From: WTFV01 sp965203525
GTDB lineage: Bacteria > Acidobacteriota > Vicinamibacteria > Vicinamibacterales > UBA8438
Direction of reading: 5' to 3'
Length of the DNA stretch: 64,000 nucleotides
Assembly (NCBI GenBank): GCA_965203525.1
Contig: OZ241898.1
Location: 1,364,001 to 1,428,000, forward strand
Both the position numbers and the translations under genes were made by a program. Under the pieces are notes generated by a model that did no database searches, had not been told where the DNA came from, and saw only the letters and a list, made by a program, of their open reading frames with translations. Shown here one piece after another: positions 16,560 through 25,256 of the stretch (positions are counted from its first letter, which is position 1; every line of letters starts with the position of its first letter).

Positions 16560-17894
16560 CTACGTGTACCGCACGTCGGCGTGCGCGGGCAGGAAGAAGC
16601 GCGGAAGCAGGCTGTCCACGCGCAGCAGGCCCGCGCGCGACAGCCGGACCCGCGCCGGCGACGACTCGGCCAGGTAGCCGTCGGAGGCGAGCGACGCCAG
16701 CGGGTTCGTGAACCGTTCCCGCACGTCCACCCCGTACTTCGCCTGGAAGTAGGAGGGCCGGATGGAGCCGAGCTTGAGCTGCAGCACCAGCTCGCGGATC
16801 AGCCGTTCCTCGTCGGTCGGCCGGTAGGCCCGGTTGAGCGGCAGGCGTCCCGCCTCGACGGCCTGCGCGTAGGCGTCCCACGAGTCGAGGTTCTGCACGT
16901 GGACGCCGTTGACGTGTCCGAACGACGCCACCCCCAGGCCCGCCAGATCCGCGCCCTGCCAGAGGCGGTCGCGGTAGACGAAGCGGGTGCGTCCCGGCTG
17001 CTTGACCGCGGTGTAGGCGCTGCCCACGGCGTAGCCGGCCCGTTCGAGGGCTGCGAACGCCTCGTCCACCCAGCGGCGCTTGGTCGCCCACGGGGCGACC
17101 GTTTCCTGGAACCGTCCGGCGCCGCGCAGCCGGTCGCCGCTGATGGTGGTGTTGAACGGCAGCTCCATCTGGTAGATGGTGACGCTGTCCGGGTCGAGGG
17201 CCACGGTCTTCTCGACCGCGTCCCGCCAGCGGTCGTCGGTCTCGCCGAGCATGCCGGCGATCAGATCGACGTTGATCTGCGGGAAGCCGATCGAGCGGGC
17301 GAAGTCGTACGCCCGGAAGATTTCCGCCGAGCGGTGCGCGCGGCCGTTCAGTTCCAGCACGTGGTCGTCGAAGTGCTCGACGCCCAGGCTCAGCCGCGTC
17401 ACCCCCAGCTCGCGGATGGCGCGCAGCTTCGGCTCGGTCAGCGTGCCCGGCTCGCACTCGAACGTGATCTCGCTCGCGGCGGACCAGGGGCTGACGGCCG
17501 AGAGCCGGTCGACGAGCCCGCGGAGCTGCCGGACCGACAGGAAGGAGGGCGTACCGCCTCCGAAGTAGATGAAGTCGAGCGGGCGCCCGGCGACGGCCGG
17601 CTGCTCGGCGTACAGCTCCCACTCGCGCCCCAGCACGTCGAGGTACGACTGCACCTCGGCCGCGTTCTTGTCGGTGTAGACCCGGAAATAGCAGAAGTGA
17701 CAGCGCTTGCGGCAGAACGGGACGTGCAGGTACAGCCCGAGCGGCACGCCGTCCGCGGCGGGCGTGGCCAGGGCGGGCCGCGCCGCCGCGGTGACCGCGT
17801 CCGCCGTCCAGGTCGAGAACGGCGGGTAGTTGGCGACGAAGTAGCTGCCGACTTCCGTTTCGCGGTCGGTGACCGCCGCCGCGTCGCTCGTCAC
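16560..17894 (-). CDS. HemN/HemW-like radical SAM enzyme
   Basis: 444 residues from a GTG at 17894. The SAM-binding cluster motif CRKRCHFC (Cx3Cx2C) is near residue 59 within LYLHVPFCRKRCHFCYFRV, followed by FIYFGGGTPSFLS, LSLGVEHFDD and QINVDLIAGMLGE, the standard order for the coproporphyrinogen-oxidase-like family. A HemN-type C-terminal domain is present (ERLIRELVLQLKLGSI). The family includes the oxygen-independent heme enzyme, heme chaperones (HemW) and radical SAM C-methylases; motifs alone do not decide. No heme genes are nearby. The next genes on the strand are a PQQ-repeat propeller and an alcohol dehydrogenase. Confidence 0.8.
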   Translation of the reverse strand: MTSDAAAVTDRETEVGSYFVANYPPFSTWTADAVTAAARPALATPAADGVPLGLYLHVPFCRKRCHFCYFRVYTDKNAAEVQSYLDVLGREWELYAEQPAVAGRPLDFIYFGGGTPSFLSVRQLRGLVDRLSAVSPWSAASEITFECEPGTLTEPKLRAIRELGVTRLSLGVEHFDDHVLELNGRAHRSAEIFRAYDFARSIGFPQINVDLIAGMLGETDDRWRDAVEKTVALDPDSVTIYQMELPFNTTISGDRLRGAGRFQETVAPWATKRRWVDEAFAALERAGYAVGSAYTAVKQPGRTRFVYRDRLWQGADLAGLGVASFGHVNGVHVQNLDSWDAYAQAVEAGRLPLNRAYRPTDEERLIRELVLQLKLGSIRPSYFQAKYGVDVRERFTNPLASLASDGYLAESSPARVRLSRAGLLRVDSLLPRFFLPAHADVRYT

Positions 17895-17899
17895 CCTCG

Positions 17900-18068
17900 C
17901 ATGATACCAGCCCGCCGCGCCGCGGTCACGAGCCGGTGCGTGCGGCGGGGACGTCGACCAGGTTCGGGTGTCGCGCCGGCCGCGCCGCGGTCACGAGCCG
18001 GTGCGTGCGGCGGGGCACGACCTGCCAACGTTCCGCATGATGCCAGCCCGCCGCGCCGCGGTCGCGGG
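17900..18068. repeat. Three-copy local repeat between the HemN-like and PQQ-repeat genes
   Basis: A 37-bp sequence (17914-17950) recurs almost exactly at 17979-18015, 65 bp away. A third partial copy with the preceding ATGATNCCAGCCCGCC context is at 18036-18068 (compare 17900-17930). The block fills most of this 230-base spacer. Confidence 0.8.
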
Positions 18069-18124
18069 AAGACCGGTTGCCCGCCGCCGCGGGCGCGTCG
18101 CCGCCCGTCGCAGCCGCGCGGCGC

Positions 18125-19429
18125 TCACCCGAAGCAGTAGAGCACGCCGTCCTGCGAGCCGATCACCACCTTGCCGTCGGCGATGGCCGGGGACGCCGAC
18201 AACGGGGCGCCGGTGTCGAACTCCCAGAGCTTCTCGCCGCTCTCGAGGTCGAGGACGTAGAGCCGCCCGTCGCCCGAGCCGACGTAGACGCGCCCGCCGG
18301 CGGCGGCGGGGGACGAGTCGACGCGCGCGCGGGTCATGAACGTCCAGCGCGTCCCGCCGGTCTCGGCGTCGATGCCGTGGACCATGCGGTCGCGGCCGCC
18401 GATGACGACGGCGCCGTCGACGTGGAGCGCCGACGAGTAGAAGGGGAAGTGCCGCCGCGGATGCTCGTAGCGCCAGACGATGCCGCCGGTCGCCAGGTCG
18501 AGGCTGACCACCTCGTTGTCGAACGTGCCGAAGTAGGCGCGCCCGTCCCGAATGGCCGAGGACGCCGCGGTGTAGGCGCCGGCCGGCACGCTGGTGACCT
18601 CCGCGCCGTCGGAGATCCGGACGCCGTGGAACGTCTCGTCGCAGCCGCCGAACCAGGCCACGCCGTCGGTGACGGCCGGGGTGGCGTGGACGTAGTTCTG
18701 CGTCTCCGCCCGCCACGCCAGCTCGCCCGTGGCCGCCTCCAGCCCGTACAGGTAGCCGTCGTACGATCCGATCAGCACGCGGTCCGCGGCCAGCACCGGC
18801 GACGACTTGATCTCGCCCTGCGTCGCATAGGTCCAGACCGCCGCGCCCGTCTCCGCGTCGACGGCGTGCAGCACGCCCGCGAGGTCGCCGACGAAGACCA
18901 GTCCGTGCCCGACGGCCGGCGACGACTCCCCGATGCCCATCCGCTCGCTCGCCCGGTAGCGCCACTTCGGCGCGCCGGTTTCGAGGTCGAGGGCGATCAG
19001 CTCCCCGGTGTAGGCGCCGACGTAAACCGTCCCGTTCGCGATGGCGGCCGACGAGTCGATCGACTCGCCCGCTTCGAACGACCAGAGCAGCCTGGGCTCG
19101 TCCGGCACGGTGGCCGACGAGACGCCGGTCAGGCCGGCGGTCCCGCGGAACTGCGTCCAGGCGTCCGGCGGCGCCGCGGCCTGCGCGGCGGCGGTCCCGG
19201 CGCCGATCGTCGGCGCGAGAACGGCGAGCGCGGCGGCGCCGGCGAGGGCCGCCGGAAAGGACGCGCGGCGTGACGTGTCCCGGCCGGACCGCCCCGCCGT
19301 GGCCCGTGAGCTTGCTGCCCACGCCGGCAAGGACGCGCGGCGTGACGCGTCCCGGCCGGTCCCGCGAGCCGGGGTTGGCGGCCGGCAGTGCCTGTTCGCG
19401 ATTTCGAGACCCGTGGTCAGTAGGCGCAT
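18125..19429 (-). CDS. PQQ-repeat (BamB-like) beta-propeller protein, exported
   Basis: 434 residues from the ATG at 19429, with GGAGG eight bases upstream. After an odd basic N-terminal extension of about 60 residues comes a signal-like hydrophobic stretch ending AAAQA. Then there are seven or so repeats of the AxDxxTGxxxW type (ALDLETGAPKWRY, AVDAETGAAVWTY, GLEAATGELAWRA, VLDLESGEKLWEF), forming a beta-propeller. It is probably periplasmic: either a structural or sensor propeller, or a quinoprotein. The usual PQQ enzyme catalytic residues were not seen, so structural is more likely. The alcohol dehydrogenase gene overlaps its start by 13 bases. The extension before the signal contains a 31-bp duplication. 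Confidence 0.85.
   Translation of the reverse strand: MRLLTTGLEIANRHCRPPTPARGTGRDASRRASLPAWAASSRATAGRSGRDTSRRASFPAALAGAAALAVLAPTIGAGTAAAQAAAPPDAWTQFRGTAGLTGVSSATVPDEPRLLWSFEAGESIDSSAAIANGTVYVGAYTGELIALDLETGAPKWRYRASERMGIGESSPAVGHGLVFVGDLAGVLHAVDAETGAAVWTYATQGEIKSSPVLAADRVLIGSYDGYLYGLEAATGELAWRAETQNYVHATPAVTDGVAWFGGCDETFHGVRISDGAEVTSVPAGAYTAASSAIRDGRAYFGTFDNEVVSLDLATGGIVWRYEHPRRHFPFYSSALHVDGAVVIGGRDRMVHGIDAETGGTRWTFMTRARVDSSPAAAGGRVYVGSGDGRLYVLDLESGEKLWEFDTGAPLSASPAIADGKVVIGSQDGVLYCFG
19257..19359. repeat. 31-bp direct repeat, 72 bp apart, in the propeller gene 5' end
   Basis: 19257-19287 and 19329-19359 differ by one base. The 72-bp spacing keeps frame and encodes GRDTSRRASFPA and GRDASRRASLPA in front of the signal peptide. 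Confidence 0.85.
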
Positions 19430-20559
19430 TGATATACCTCCAACGCTTCGCGGGCGCCAAAGGGCCGCGGATTGAACGTGCCGGTCCACTGCGTGGCCGC
19501 CGCCTCGGCGAGGACCGACAGGTCCCGCTCCGGCACGCCGGTCGCCCGCAGGGCGGCCGGGAATCCGCCCGACCGGCCGATTTCGGAAAGACGAACCGCC
19601 AGGTGCTCCCCGGCCTCGCCGGTCCCGGACGCCGGGGACGCGCCGTCGACGAGGTCGCGGTAGAGATCGTCGGCGGTCTGCGCGTTCCACCGTACGACGT
19701 GGGGCAGCAGGATCGCCAGGGCGACGCCGTGCGTCATGGCGTAGCGCGCCGTCAGGGGATTCGCGCACGCGTGCGCGGCGCCGAGCATCGACTGCTCGAT
19801 CGCCACGCCCGCGTAGAACGCGCCGAGCTGCATCGCGCCGCGCGCCGCGACGTCGTCCGGACGGTCGAGCACCCGCTCGTAGTTGGCGTTCAGCAGGCGG
19901 AAGGCCTCGCGGGAGAAGAGCGTCGAGATGGCGGAACGGCGCTTCGTCACCGCGGTCTCCACCGCGTGGGCGATGGCGTCGAATCCGCCGGCGGCGGTGA
20001 CCGCGGGGGGCTGCGACAGGGTCAGTTCCGGGTCGAGAACGGCCGTCCGGAAGGCGAGCCGCGGGTCGCCGCACGCCATCTTCATGTGCGTTTCGGCGTC
20101 CGCGATGACCGCGTAGCTCTGGGCCTCCGAACCGGTTCCGGCGGTGGTCGGGACGGCGATCATCGGCAGCAGCGGCTTGCGCGCGCGCCCGTAGCCGCGG
20201 TAGTCGGCCACGGCGCCGCCGTTCGTCAGCAGCAGGTTGATCCCCTTGGCGCAGTCCAGCGCGCTGCCTCCGCCCAGACCGATGACCGAGTCCGGCCGGC
20301 GGGCCCGGGCGAACGCGACGCCGCGTTCGACCATCGCGGCGTCCGGGTTCACGTCGAAGTCGTCGAAGACCGCGGCTTCCCGCCCGGCGGCGCGCAGCAG
20401 GCCGAGCGCGCGGTCGACGTGGCCCGCTTCCTGCAGGCCGCGGTCGGAAACCAGCAGCGGGCGCGTGAAGCCCGCCTCCCGCGCCAGCGTTCCGAGGCGG
20501 TCGATCGCGCCCGCCCCGAACACGAGGCGCGTCGGCACGTGAAAATCGAACGGCGTCAT
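19417..20559 (-). CDS. Iron-containing alcohol dehydrogenase
   Basis: 380 residues, the normal family length. Family III dehydrogenase signatures: GLGGGSALDCAKG near residue 95, AVPTTAGTGSEAQSYAVI near residue 138, and the metal-ligand region GGFDAIAHAVETAV with the later HACANPLTARYAMTHGVALAI. It oxidises an alcohol or reduces an aldehyde with NAD(P) and Fe2+; cytoplasmic. The substrate cannot be read from the sequence. Its last 13 bases overlap the start of the PQQ-repeat gene, so the two are co-expressed. Confidence 0.92.
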   Translation of the reverse strand: MTPFDFHVPTRLVFGAGAIDRLGTLAREAGFTRPLLVSDRGLQEAGHVDRALGLLRAAGREAAVFDDFDVNPDAAMVERGVAFARARRPDSVIGLGGGSALDCAKGINLLLTNGGAVADYRGYGRARKPLLPMIAVPTTAGTGSEAQSYAVIADAETHMKMACGDPRLAFRTAVLDPELTLSQPPAVTAAGGFDAIAHAVETAVTKRRSAISTLFSREAFRLLNANYERVLDRPDDVAARGAMQLGAFYAGVAIEQSMLGAAHACANPLTARYAMTHGVALAILLPHVVRWNAQTADDLYRDLVDGASPASGTGEAGEHLAVRLSEIGRSGGFPAALRATGVPERDLSVLAEAAATQWTGTFNPRPFGAREALEVYQCAY

Positions 20560-20716
20560 GGCTCGTCAGGCGGCGTTGCGATCCCTGAAATATACCCTGA
20601 CCACGCCCAACGCCGGCTGCCGCCAGCGAGACGACCCGTCACCGGCCTCGGTGGCGGAGTCTGGCCCCTGACCACGCGGAAGGAGGCAGCCGCATCGACG
20701 GGCGGCCGGACCCGGG

Positions 20717-21271
20717 CTACGCGGCGCCGCCGGCGTCGAATGCCCGCAGGGCGCCCGGAACCGCCTCGACGAAGCGCATGGCGCGGCGATACAATGCATG
20801 AATCTCTTCCGTCGTCTTCTCCAGCGTGAACGCGCCGAAATCCTGATGCACGAGGCGATTCCGTTCCCTGCCGATCTCGAGGAACGCGCGCACGGAGTCG
20901 TCGAGCTCGTCGTCGTTCCTGATCCTGCGCTTCATGGAGTCACGGAAGTCGTTCCCGAACAGTGCGAAGAATTTGTTGGCGTTGTTGGTGTCCCACTCGA
21001 ACCACGTATGGTACTGGCGGCTGACCGCCTTGCTGCGCACCAGGGCCGTGACCCGCACGTTCCCATTCGTCGCGTCCTCGACGAACGACAGCACCGTCTC
21101 CGTCATCCGGCGCTCGAAGTAGCTTGCGGCGGCCAGCAGGAGCGATTTCCGGAAGTTCTCGTCCGCAACGGCGCGCAACGAAACCTCGCCGGCTTCGTCG
21201 AGGACTCCGAGCAGGCCGGCGAAGTTTTCGTGCAGCAGGTCGACTACTGTAGCCGGCACGCCGTTCCTCAT
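20717..21271 (-). CDS. HEPN-domain RNase-like protein (MAE_28990-type), partner of DUF262
   Basis: 184 residues. A compact all-helical protein with the HEPN catalytic motif RNxxxH as ERNRLVH near residue 130, and a family-typical N-terminal part (LLAAASYFERRMTETVLSFVED). HEPN proteins with this motif are metal-independent RNases used as toxins or abortive-infection effectors; cytoplasmic. It lies 9 bases after the DUF262 gene on the same strand. Such DUF262 + HEPN pairs recur in defence islands, where DUF262 probably senses or controls the RNase. Confidence 0.82.
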   Translation of the reverse strand: MRNGVPATVVDLLHENFAGLLGVLDEAGEVSLRAVADENFRKSLLLAAASYFERRMTETVLSFVEDATNGNVRVTALVRSKAVSRQYHTWFEWDTNNANKFFALFGNDFRDSMKRRIRNDDELDDSVRAFLEIGRERNRLVHQDFGAFTLEKTTEEIHALYRRAMRFVEAVPGALRAFDAGGAA

Positions 21272-21280
21272 GGTCGTCCG

Positions 21281-22795
21281 TCAGAGGGCGCCGACGATTT
21301 CACGAGACCTGCGCAGGCGTGTCTTCACGTTGTTCGTGCTCGTCGTTTTGGACGTCGTCGCCGAGGTGAACGCGCCGTCTTTCTTCAGATCGCGCACGCG
21401 AGCCGCCGACAGTGCGCCCGTCACCTTGCGTCTTTCCGCAAAAGCCTCCTCGCAGGCTGCCGTAAAGACGGCTTCGTACAGCATGATGTTGAAGCGGTTG
21501 TCATGCGCGTTCCGGAAGGCTCCGCCGGGCAGATCGCGGCACGCCTCCAGAAAGGACCGGAAGAGTTCTTTCAGATATTCGTTCTGACCGTCGTCGTGCC
21601 GCCTGCACTTCTTCGAGAAACGGTTCAGGAACCTCAGCATCGACGGAGCGTACGCATCACCGTCGACGAGCAGGGCGAACCCGCGAAGAAGAACTTCGAC
21701 GTCCTTGAGATGAAGGTCCGGTTCCGGCCTTCCCAGGAGATTACGCCACTGCGTGTCGGTATTCATTTCATACAGCATCGTGTAGAAGCTGGAATGGTAC
21801 ATGCTGGTGCGAATCTCCTGGGGACGAAGGTTCATCCCGCCGGAGTTCAGGCGATTGAAGATCTCGAATATCGACGAATCGTCGTCGGACGGAGACGCTT
21901 GCTTGACGACGATGTTTCTGAGCGGACGCAGATCGAACTGCGACTGGTACTCGCCGAGCGAATTGTAGTCGAGGCCGTGAAACCTGCTTGAGCCGTCCGC
22001 GAACGGTCCCGACAAGCGCAGCCTGAACGGCTCGAAGTAAGTGTCGTCGTTCAGTATCTCGTCCGGGATGTGTCCGGAGTCGGCGAAGACGGAGCGCAGT
22101 CTCTGGCGGTGTTCCTGGCGCGGGAAACGCTGCTTGATGAAGTAGTAGATGGACATCAGCCGCTGTTGTCCGTCTATGACCAGGAATCGGTTGCGGGATT
22201 CCTCGTACAGGAACAACTGCGGCACCGGCAGGCCCAGGATGAGGGATTCGATGAGCCTGGACGCGCGGGGAAGATCCCAGACGAAGTGTCGTTGAAACCC
22301 GGGGATCCGGACGGCGCCGCGGTCGATGAAGTTGCCGATCGTCACCAGGTTGAAGTCGTTCGGGGAAGCCGTGATGTCGTACTGGTCGATGTGGATACCG
22401 GTGTCGTCTTCCGTATCGTCCGCGAACCAGGGATCCCGCTCGGCAACGTCCATTTCCTTCTCCATGCCTGTCGACAGGCGCAGCTTCGACAGTTCGGTGT
22501 TCCGGCCATCCTCACGCGGCGCGTGAGCGAGCCAGCCGCGTTGTACGCAACGCCAGATGTAATCACTGGCATGCGAGCGAGGCGCGCCGGAGACTTCCGC
22601 GAGGTGGGCTGACGTCACGTGCTCGGGATTGTCGAGGATCGCCTGCCGCATGTCCGCGGTGCGGGTGCCTTCACGAAACCCCGGAGCCTTGCTCGGGTCT
22701 GCCACGCGGTAGACTTCGGTGCGGCCGAACGCGCGTTTCCTGGCGCCGGACTCAGCCGCTTCTCCGGTCTGCTTCTGAACTTCTTCGCTCATCAT
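21281..22795 (-). CDS. DUF262-domain protein with N-terminal winged helix
   Basis: 504 residues from the ATG at 22795 (the next codon is also ATG), with GGGAGA upstream. Residues about 45-105 resemble a winged helix (MRQAILDNPEHVTSAHLAEVSG). The DUF262 domain follows: IPGFQRHFVWD and the diagnostic FLVIDGQQRLMSIYYFI near residue 203, then FNRLNSGGMNLRPQEIR. DUF262 is a ParB-like NTPase fold also seen in the GmrS half of type IV restriction enzymes. Here the DUF1524 HNH nuclease half (GmrD) is missing and the HEPN RNase next door takes its place. The role is likely phage or modified-DNA sensing. Confidence 0.85.
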   Translation of the reverse strand: MMSEEVQKQTGEAAESGARKRAFGRTEVYRVADPSKAPGFREGTRTADMRQAILDNPEHVTSAHLAEVSGAPRSHASDYIWRCVQRGWLAHAPREDGRNTELSKLRLSTGMEKEMDVAERDPWFADDTEDDTGIHIDQYDITASPNDFNLVTIGNFIDRGAVRIPGFQRHFVWDLPRASRLIESLILGLPVPQLFLYEESRNRFLVIDGQQRLMSIYYFIKQRFPRQEHRQRLRSVFADSGHIPDEILNDDTYFEPFRLRLSGPFADGSSRFHGLDYNSLGEYQSQFDLRPLRNIVVKQASPSDDDSSIFEIFNRLNSGGMNLRPQEIRTSMYHSSFYTMLYEMNTDTQWRNLLGRPEPDLHLKDVEVLLRGFALLVDGDAYAPSMLRFLNRFSKKCRRHDDGQNEYLKELFRSFLEACRDLPGGAFRNAHDNRFNIMLYEAVFTAACEEAFAERRKVTGALSAARVRDLKKDGAFTSATTSKTTSTNNVKTRLRRSREIVGAL

Positions 22796-22964
22796 AACTT
22801 CTCCCCGTCGAGATATCCACGGAGCGTTCAGGGGCGAATCCGTGGAACCCTGCCGCCGATCCGCCACGGTCCGGGCGAGATGCCGGGAGCGGTGCGGCCC
22901 TTTTTGCAGAAACGCCGACGCTCCCGAAGTATAGCCGATCGGAGGCGGTCGGGGCGGTCCCGGG

Positions 22965-25229
22965 TCAGTCGGCCGCCGTCGGTTGCGCCGACCCGTCACC
23001 GCGCGCCGCCGTCACGATCTCTTCGACACCGGCGCCGGTTGCGGCCGCCGCGGCCAGTGCGCCGAGAGCGAAGATCCGGGGGTACAACGTCTCGGAGTAC
23101 CAGAGTCTGGCGAAATAGAGCCCGATGGGCGCCGGAGCGGCCCGCCGGCCGCCGCCGGTGGCGTCGATCAGCCAGCGGACGCCGCCTGCGACGGCGCCTT
23201 CGAGGCCGGGGACGGAGCCGGCGGCGACCGGGCCGGCGCGCGGAAGCTGCCGAAACGTCGCCAGGGCCGAGACCGCCGCCGCGGTCTCCTCGATGGACGG
23301 CGCCACGCCGGGTGCGCCGCCCCAGCCGCCATCGTCCCCCTGCGCGTCGACGAGCCAGCGGACCGCCCGGCGCTCGGCCGCCGGGACCGTTTCGGCGTCG
23401 GACAACGCGGCGAGCCCTTCCAGGACCCGCGCCGTGCCGTAGACCGGGTTGGCGTCGTCCGGGGCGCCCTGGTTCCCGAACCAGAGGGGGATCCACGTTC
23501 CGTCGGACCGTTGCGCCCGCTCCAGAAACCGGACGGCGCGGGCGGTGGCGCGCCCGGTTCGGACCCGTAGCGCGGCGGGCAGCGCCGGCCGCCAGGCGGT
23601 CCAGGCCCGCAGCGCGTGCGCGGTCAGGTCGGGGCTGCTGCGGTCGAACGGCAACGCGCCCCAGCCGCGGCAGAACGTCGGGATCCCGCCGTCGGCGTTC
23701 TGCAGGTCGAGGAGCCAGCCGATGCCGGCGCGGGCCGCCTCCCGGTGCCCGGATTCGCCGGCGCCCAGGGCGTGCAGGGCGAGCAGCGCCCCCGGCGTGT
23801 CGTCGGCGTCCGGCACGCCGCCGGGCAGGTCGGTCCAGGCCCAGCCCCCGGGCGCGGCGTCCGTGTAGACGTGCCGCTTCCGGTACTGCTGATCGAGCAG
23901 CCAGCGGCGCAACGCCTCCCGCTCGCCGGGCGCCAGCCGGGCGCGCCAGCCGGACCGCCGCGCCAGCGCGTTGACGCTCAGCGTCGTCACCCAGGTGGCG
24001 AGGTTGGTGTCGATGGGCCAGCTTCCGTCGGCGCGGGCCGAACGCGCCAGGAACGCCACGCCCCGCTCCACCACGGGGTGCGTCGGTTCCCCGGCGGCGA
24101 CGAGGCTCATGACGACGAAGCTGGTCAGCGGCGTCGCCTCCAGGAACCCGCCGCCGCGCGGCTGGATCGCCTCCAGCCGGCGCAGGGTGCGGGCGCGGAC
24201 GGCCCGGCGCGCGAGCCGCGCCAGCGGGTTGCGCGTGGGGCGCTGCCGGTGGCGCGCCTGTCCGATGGCGATCAGGGCCGGCAGCGCGTAGCTGACCACC
24301 GGCAGCCGCAGCCAGCGGTACCAGGCCGGCGGGACGGCGGCCAGCTCGAACGGGAGTTGCGGAACGTGCCCCCAGCCGCTGCCGACGCGGCCGCTCCCGC
24401 CGCCGGCCCGTTCGTCCGCGCCGAGGAGTCCGGCCAGGGCGAGCACGGTGAGGATCGGGACCGAGAACGTGCGGTCCTTGCCGTAGCGGCGGCCGATCGT
24501 CTCCGCGAGCGCCCGCGGACCGAGACTGCCGGCGGCGCGGCGCATCCGGCCCCGCGCCCGGTCGAGCGCGGCTCGGCGCGGCGCATCGTCGGTCCCGGCG
24601 CTGGCGAGGGCCGCCCAGCAGAGGGCGGTCGTGCTGACGTTGCTGGGGCTGTCGGTGGTGTCGCCCCAGCCGCCGTCCGCGTTCTGGGTCCGCACGAGCC
24701 AGGCGACGCCGCCGCGGACGAGCGCGTCGAGGGCGACGCCGCCGGGGGCGACGCCGCCGGCGGCGGACGGCGCCCCGGCTTCCCGCCACGAATGGGTCTC
24801 GGCGATGCGGGATCCGAGGGCGACGCCGCCGGCGTCGGATGGCGCCCCGGACCCGGACCCGCCCCCGCGGGCCAGCGCCAGCGCGACCACTGCCGTGGCG
24901 GTCGAGAGCGCGGACGACGACAGCTCGCCGGTCCAGTGGCCGTCGGCAGTGCGCGCGGCGAGCAGGTTCGCGGTCAGGCGCTCGAGGGTCGCCTGCCGTT
25001 CCTGGCCGCCGGGCTCCGCCGCCGACTTCGACTTCCCGTCCGGTCCGGCGTCCGCGCCGCGTCCGCCGTCCGCCTCGCGGCGGGGCGTCGCCGCCGCGTC
25101 CGCCGCCGCCGGGGACGGTTGCCGCCGATCGCCGCGGGCGGGTGGCGCGCTCGCAGGCTCGGATGCCCCAGGGCGAGCAGGTGTTGTTGGGGCCGACGTT
25201 TCCGCCCTCCGCCGGGGTGGCGCGCTCAC
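22965..25229 (-). CDS. Squalene-hopene cyclase-like triterpene cyclase
   Basis: 754 residues from a GTG at 25229 that overlaps the stop of the prenyltransferase-like gene (GTGA). The alpha/alpha-barrel repeats with QW-type motifs are seen throughout (QNADGGWGD, QNADGGIP, QRSDGTWIP, QGDDGGWGG). The protonating DxDD motif is present as DADDT near residue 473. The C-terminus LYFARLWYSETLYPRIFALGAL is typical of cyclase-family proteins. It should cyclise a polyprene such as squalene at the membrane. The first 110 or so residues are disordered and include a sense-codon copy of the 3' end of the upstream gene. The product may differ from hopene because the operon carries an unusual set of Fe-S and lipoyl genes. 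Confidence 0.82.
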   Translation of the reverse strand: MSAPPRRRAETSAPTTPARPGASEPASAPPARGDRRQPSPAAADAAATPRREADGGRGADAGPDGKSKSAAEPGGQERQATLERLTANLLAARTADGHWTGELSSSALSTATAVVALALARGGGSGSGAPSDAGGVALGSRIAETHSWREAGAPSAAGGVAPGGVALDALVRGGVAWLVRTQNADGGWGDTTDSPSNVSTTALCWAALASAGTDDAPRRAALDRARGRMRRAAGSLGPRALAETIGRRYGKDRTFSVPILTVLALAGLLGADERAGGGSGRVGSGWGHVPQLPFELAAVPPAWYRWLRLPVVSYALPALIAIGQARHRQRPTRNPLARLARRAVRARTLRRLEAIQPRGGGFLEATPLTSFVVMSLVAAGEPTHPVVERGVAFLARSARADGSWPIDTNLATWVTTLSVNALARRSGWRARLAPGEREALRRWLLDQQYRKRHVYTDAAPGGWAWTDLPGGVPDADDTPGALLALHALGAGESGHREAARAGIGWLLDLQNADGGIPTFCRGWGALPFDRSSPDLTAHALRAWTAWRPALPAALRVRTGRATARAVRFLERAQRSDGTWIPLWFGNQGAPDDANPVYGTARVLEGLAALSDAETVPAAERRAVRWLVDAQGDDGGWGGAPGVAPSIEETAAAVSALATFRQLPRAGPVAAGSVPGLEGAVAGGVRWLIDATGGGRRAAPAPIGLYFARLWYSETLYPRIFALGALAAAAATGAGVEEIVTAARGDGSAQPTAAD

Positions 25230-25256
25230 AGGCTCAGATGCCCCAGGGCGAGCAGG
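25141..25256. repeat. 41-bp direct repeat: prenyltransferase gene end copied into the cyclase 5' end
   Basis: 25216-25256 contains the last codons and TGA of the prenyltransferase-like gene. 25141-25181 is a copy 75 bp downstream with 2 mismatches in 41, one of which turns the stop into CGA. The copy is read in frame within the cyclase N-terminal extension. Confidence 0.88.

Noticed and set aside
16560..17894. Assigning the radical SAM gene as hemN or hemW
   Set aside because: The family motifs fit several functions and no heme genes are nearby, so no symbol was given.
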